A stretch of 24,832 nt of DNA. Origin: Ophiothrix spiculata (Eukaryota > Echinodermata > Ophiuroidea > Amphilepidida > Ophiotrichidae). The stretch lies in assembly GCA_000969725.1 (NCBI GenBank), contig JXSR01S033647.1, one strand, 5' to 3'. Below the pieces are notes generated by a model. It made no database searches. It was not told the DNA's origin and saw nothing but the letters and a program-made list of their open reading frames with translations. The position numbers and the translations under genes were made by a program. Positions 24,204 to 24,832 of this stretch are shown in pieces; positions within the stretch are counted from its first letter, which is position 1, and every line of letters starts with the position of its first letter.

Positions 24204-24430
24204 ATGATAATAATAATAATAAATGGTGCTTTTAGAGCGCAAAATCTTCCTCAGAATTCAGAGCGCCAAACAAAACAAGAACATAACACTTACATTCAGG
24301 GAAAGCAAGACAGAACAGGTGGGTTTTGAGATGGCATTTAAAAACAGGAAGTGTTGGAATACTGCAAATTCTGTTTGGAAGCAAGTGCCATACAAAAGAC
24401 GCAGCATAGTGGAACGAACGTTTACTGGCA
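24204..24430 (-). mobile_element. Retroposon (SINE/LINE tail type) with (ATT)n 3' end, minus strand
   Basis: On the minus strand the element ends GCGCTCTGAATTCTGAGG, then TTTTGCGCTCTAAAAGCACC, then ATTATTATTATTATC. The paired GCGCTCT words and the trinucleotide tail are typical of dispersed retroposons in marine invertebrate genomes. The plus-strand frame at 24223-24453 is a shadow of it. Confidence 0.55.
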
Positions 24431-24641
24431 GTTTTAAGTTTTTTATGATGTAAAAGTCTACATGATATTTACTGTGTACTGGCTATAATAGCCGGAAGCA
24501 GACATGTGGGAGTTTGTGAAGTCGGTTTGTATATAGTATTACGCTATGTGCAGTGAACACATTAACACAATTATATATGCACTGTTTTGCTGTTTGCAAT
24601 TTGGGGATCCCTTTTTTCATTGTTGTGAATATGTGACCATT

Positions 24642-24672
24642 GAAATAGTAGATTAAGCTTATCTACTATTTC
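24642..24672. repeat. Perfect 12-bp-arm hairpin
   Basis: GAAATAGTAGAT (24642-24653) and ATCTACTATTTC (24661-24672) are exact reverse complements around TAAGCTT. The rest of 24431-24832 is AT-rich intron without other recognised features. Confidence 0.85.
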
Positions 24673-24832
24673 CAAGATGTGACATAGGTCTGCTCCTCTC
24701 TGTTGCTGATGCTATTATTCGTTGAAAAATTCCAAATTATTGGTAGAAATACATACTGAGTGATTATGGTCTAAATATGTACCCCATAATTGTGATTATA
24801 TACACCCGCTCTAAAGTATTTCTGCACAATTA

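Noticed and set aside
24223-24453. Plus-strand frame of 76 codons
   Set aside because: It lies antisense to the retroposon and shows no protein motif.

Overview
The window is AT-rich animal nuclear DNA. It is almost filled by the middle part of one plus-strand gene, a plexin (semaphorin receptor). I could chain 24 coding exons between 355 and 24135. All have AG acceptors, 23 have GT donors and one has a GC donor. The reading phase agrees at every junction and gives about 1,067 residues without a stop. The gene is open at both ends: the semaphorin domain and first PSI domain lie upstream of the window, and the rest of the split RasGAP domain lies downstream. The protein matches plexins of animals in general. 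The tRNA-derived SINEs, fold-back elements and (ATT)n-tailed retroposons suggest a marine invertebrate, perhaps a hemichordate or echinoderm. That is an inference from style, not a database match.

Layout: exons 1-3 (355-3257) hold the end of the first inter-PSI segment and PSI domain 2. Exons 4-6 (3883-7797) hold an IPT domain. Exon 7 is PSI domain 3. Exons 8-14 (9908-16166) are serial IPT/TIG domains, with a furin-type RSRR site in exon 13. Exon 15 carries the last extracellular strand, the single transmembrane helix and the juxtamembrane helix. Exons 16-21 encode the first half of the cytoplasmic GAP domain. Exons 22-24 encode the inserted Rho-GTPase-binding domain. Whether the gene is A-type or B-type could not be settled by eye.

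The introns hold the unusual material. In three places (after exons 4, 17 and 19) the end of an exon has been copied downstream into the intron; at exons 4 and 19 the copies keep splice-donor sites. The intron between exons 2 and 3 carries a plausible nested two-exon gene on the opposite strand for a small secreted protein of 72 residues. Other introns hold fold-back or terminal-inverted-repeat elements: a 1.05-kb mariner-type element, several MITE-like elements, a near-perfect 60-bp-arm hairpin beside a tRNA-like SINE head, and a fold-back that resembles the ends of Penelope-like elements. They also hold two minus-strand tRNA-Thr-like SINEs, a LINE 3' end, and several tandem repeats. I found no rRNA, CRISPR array, or other complete gene.
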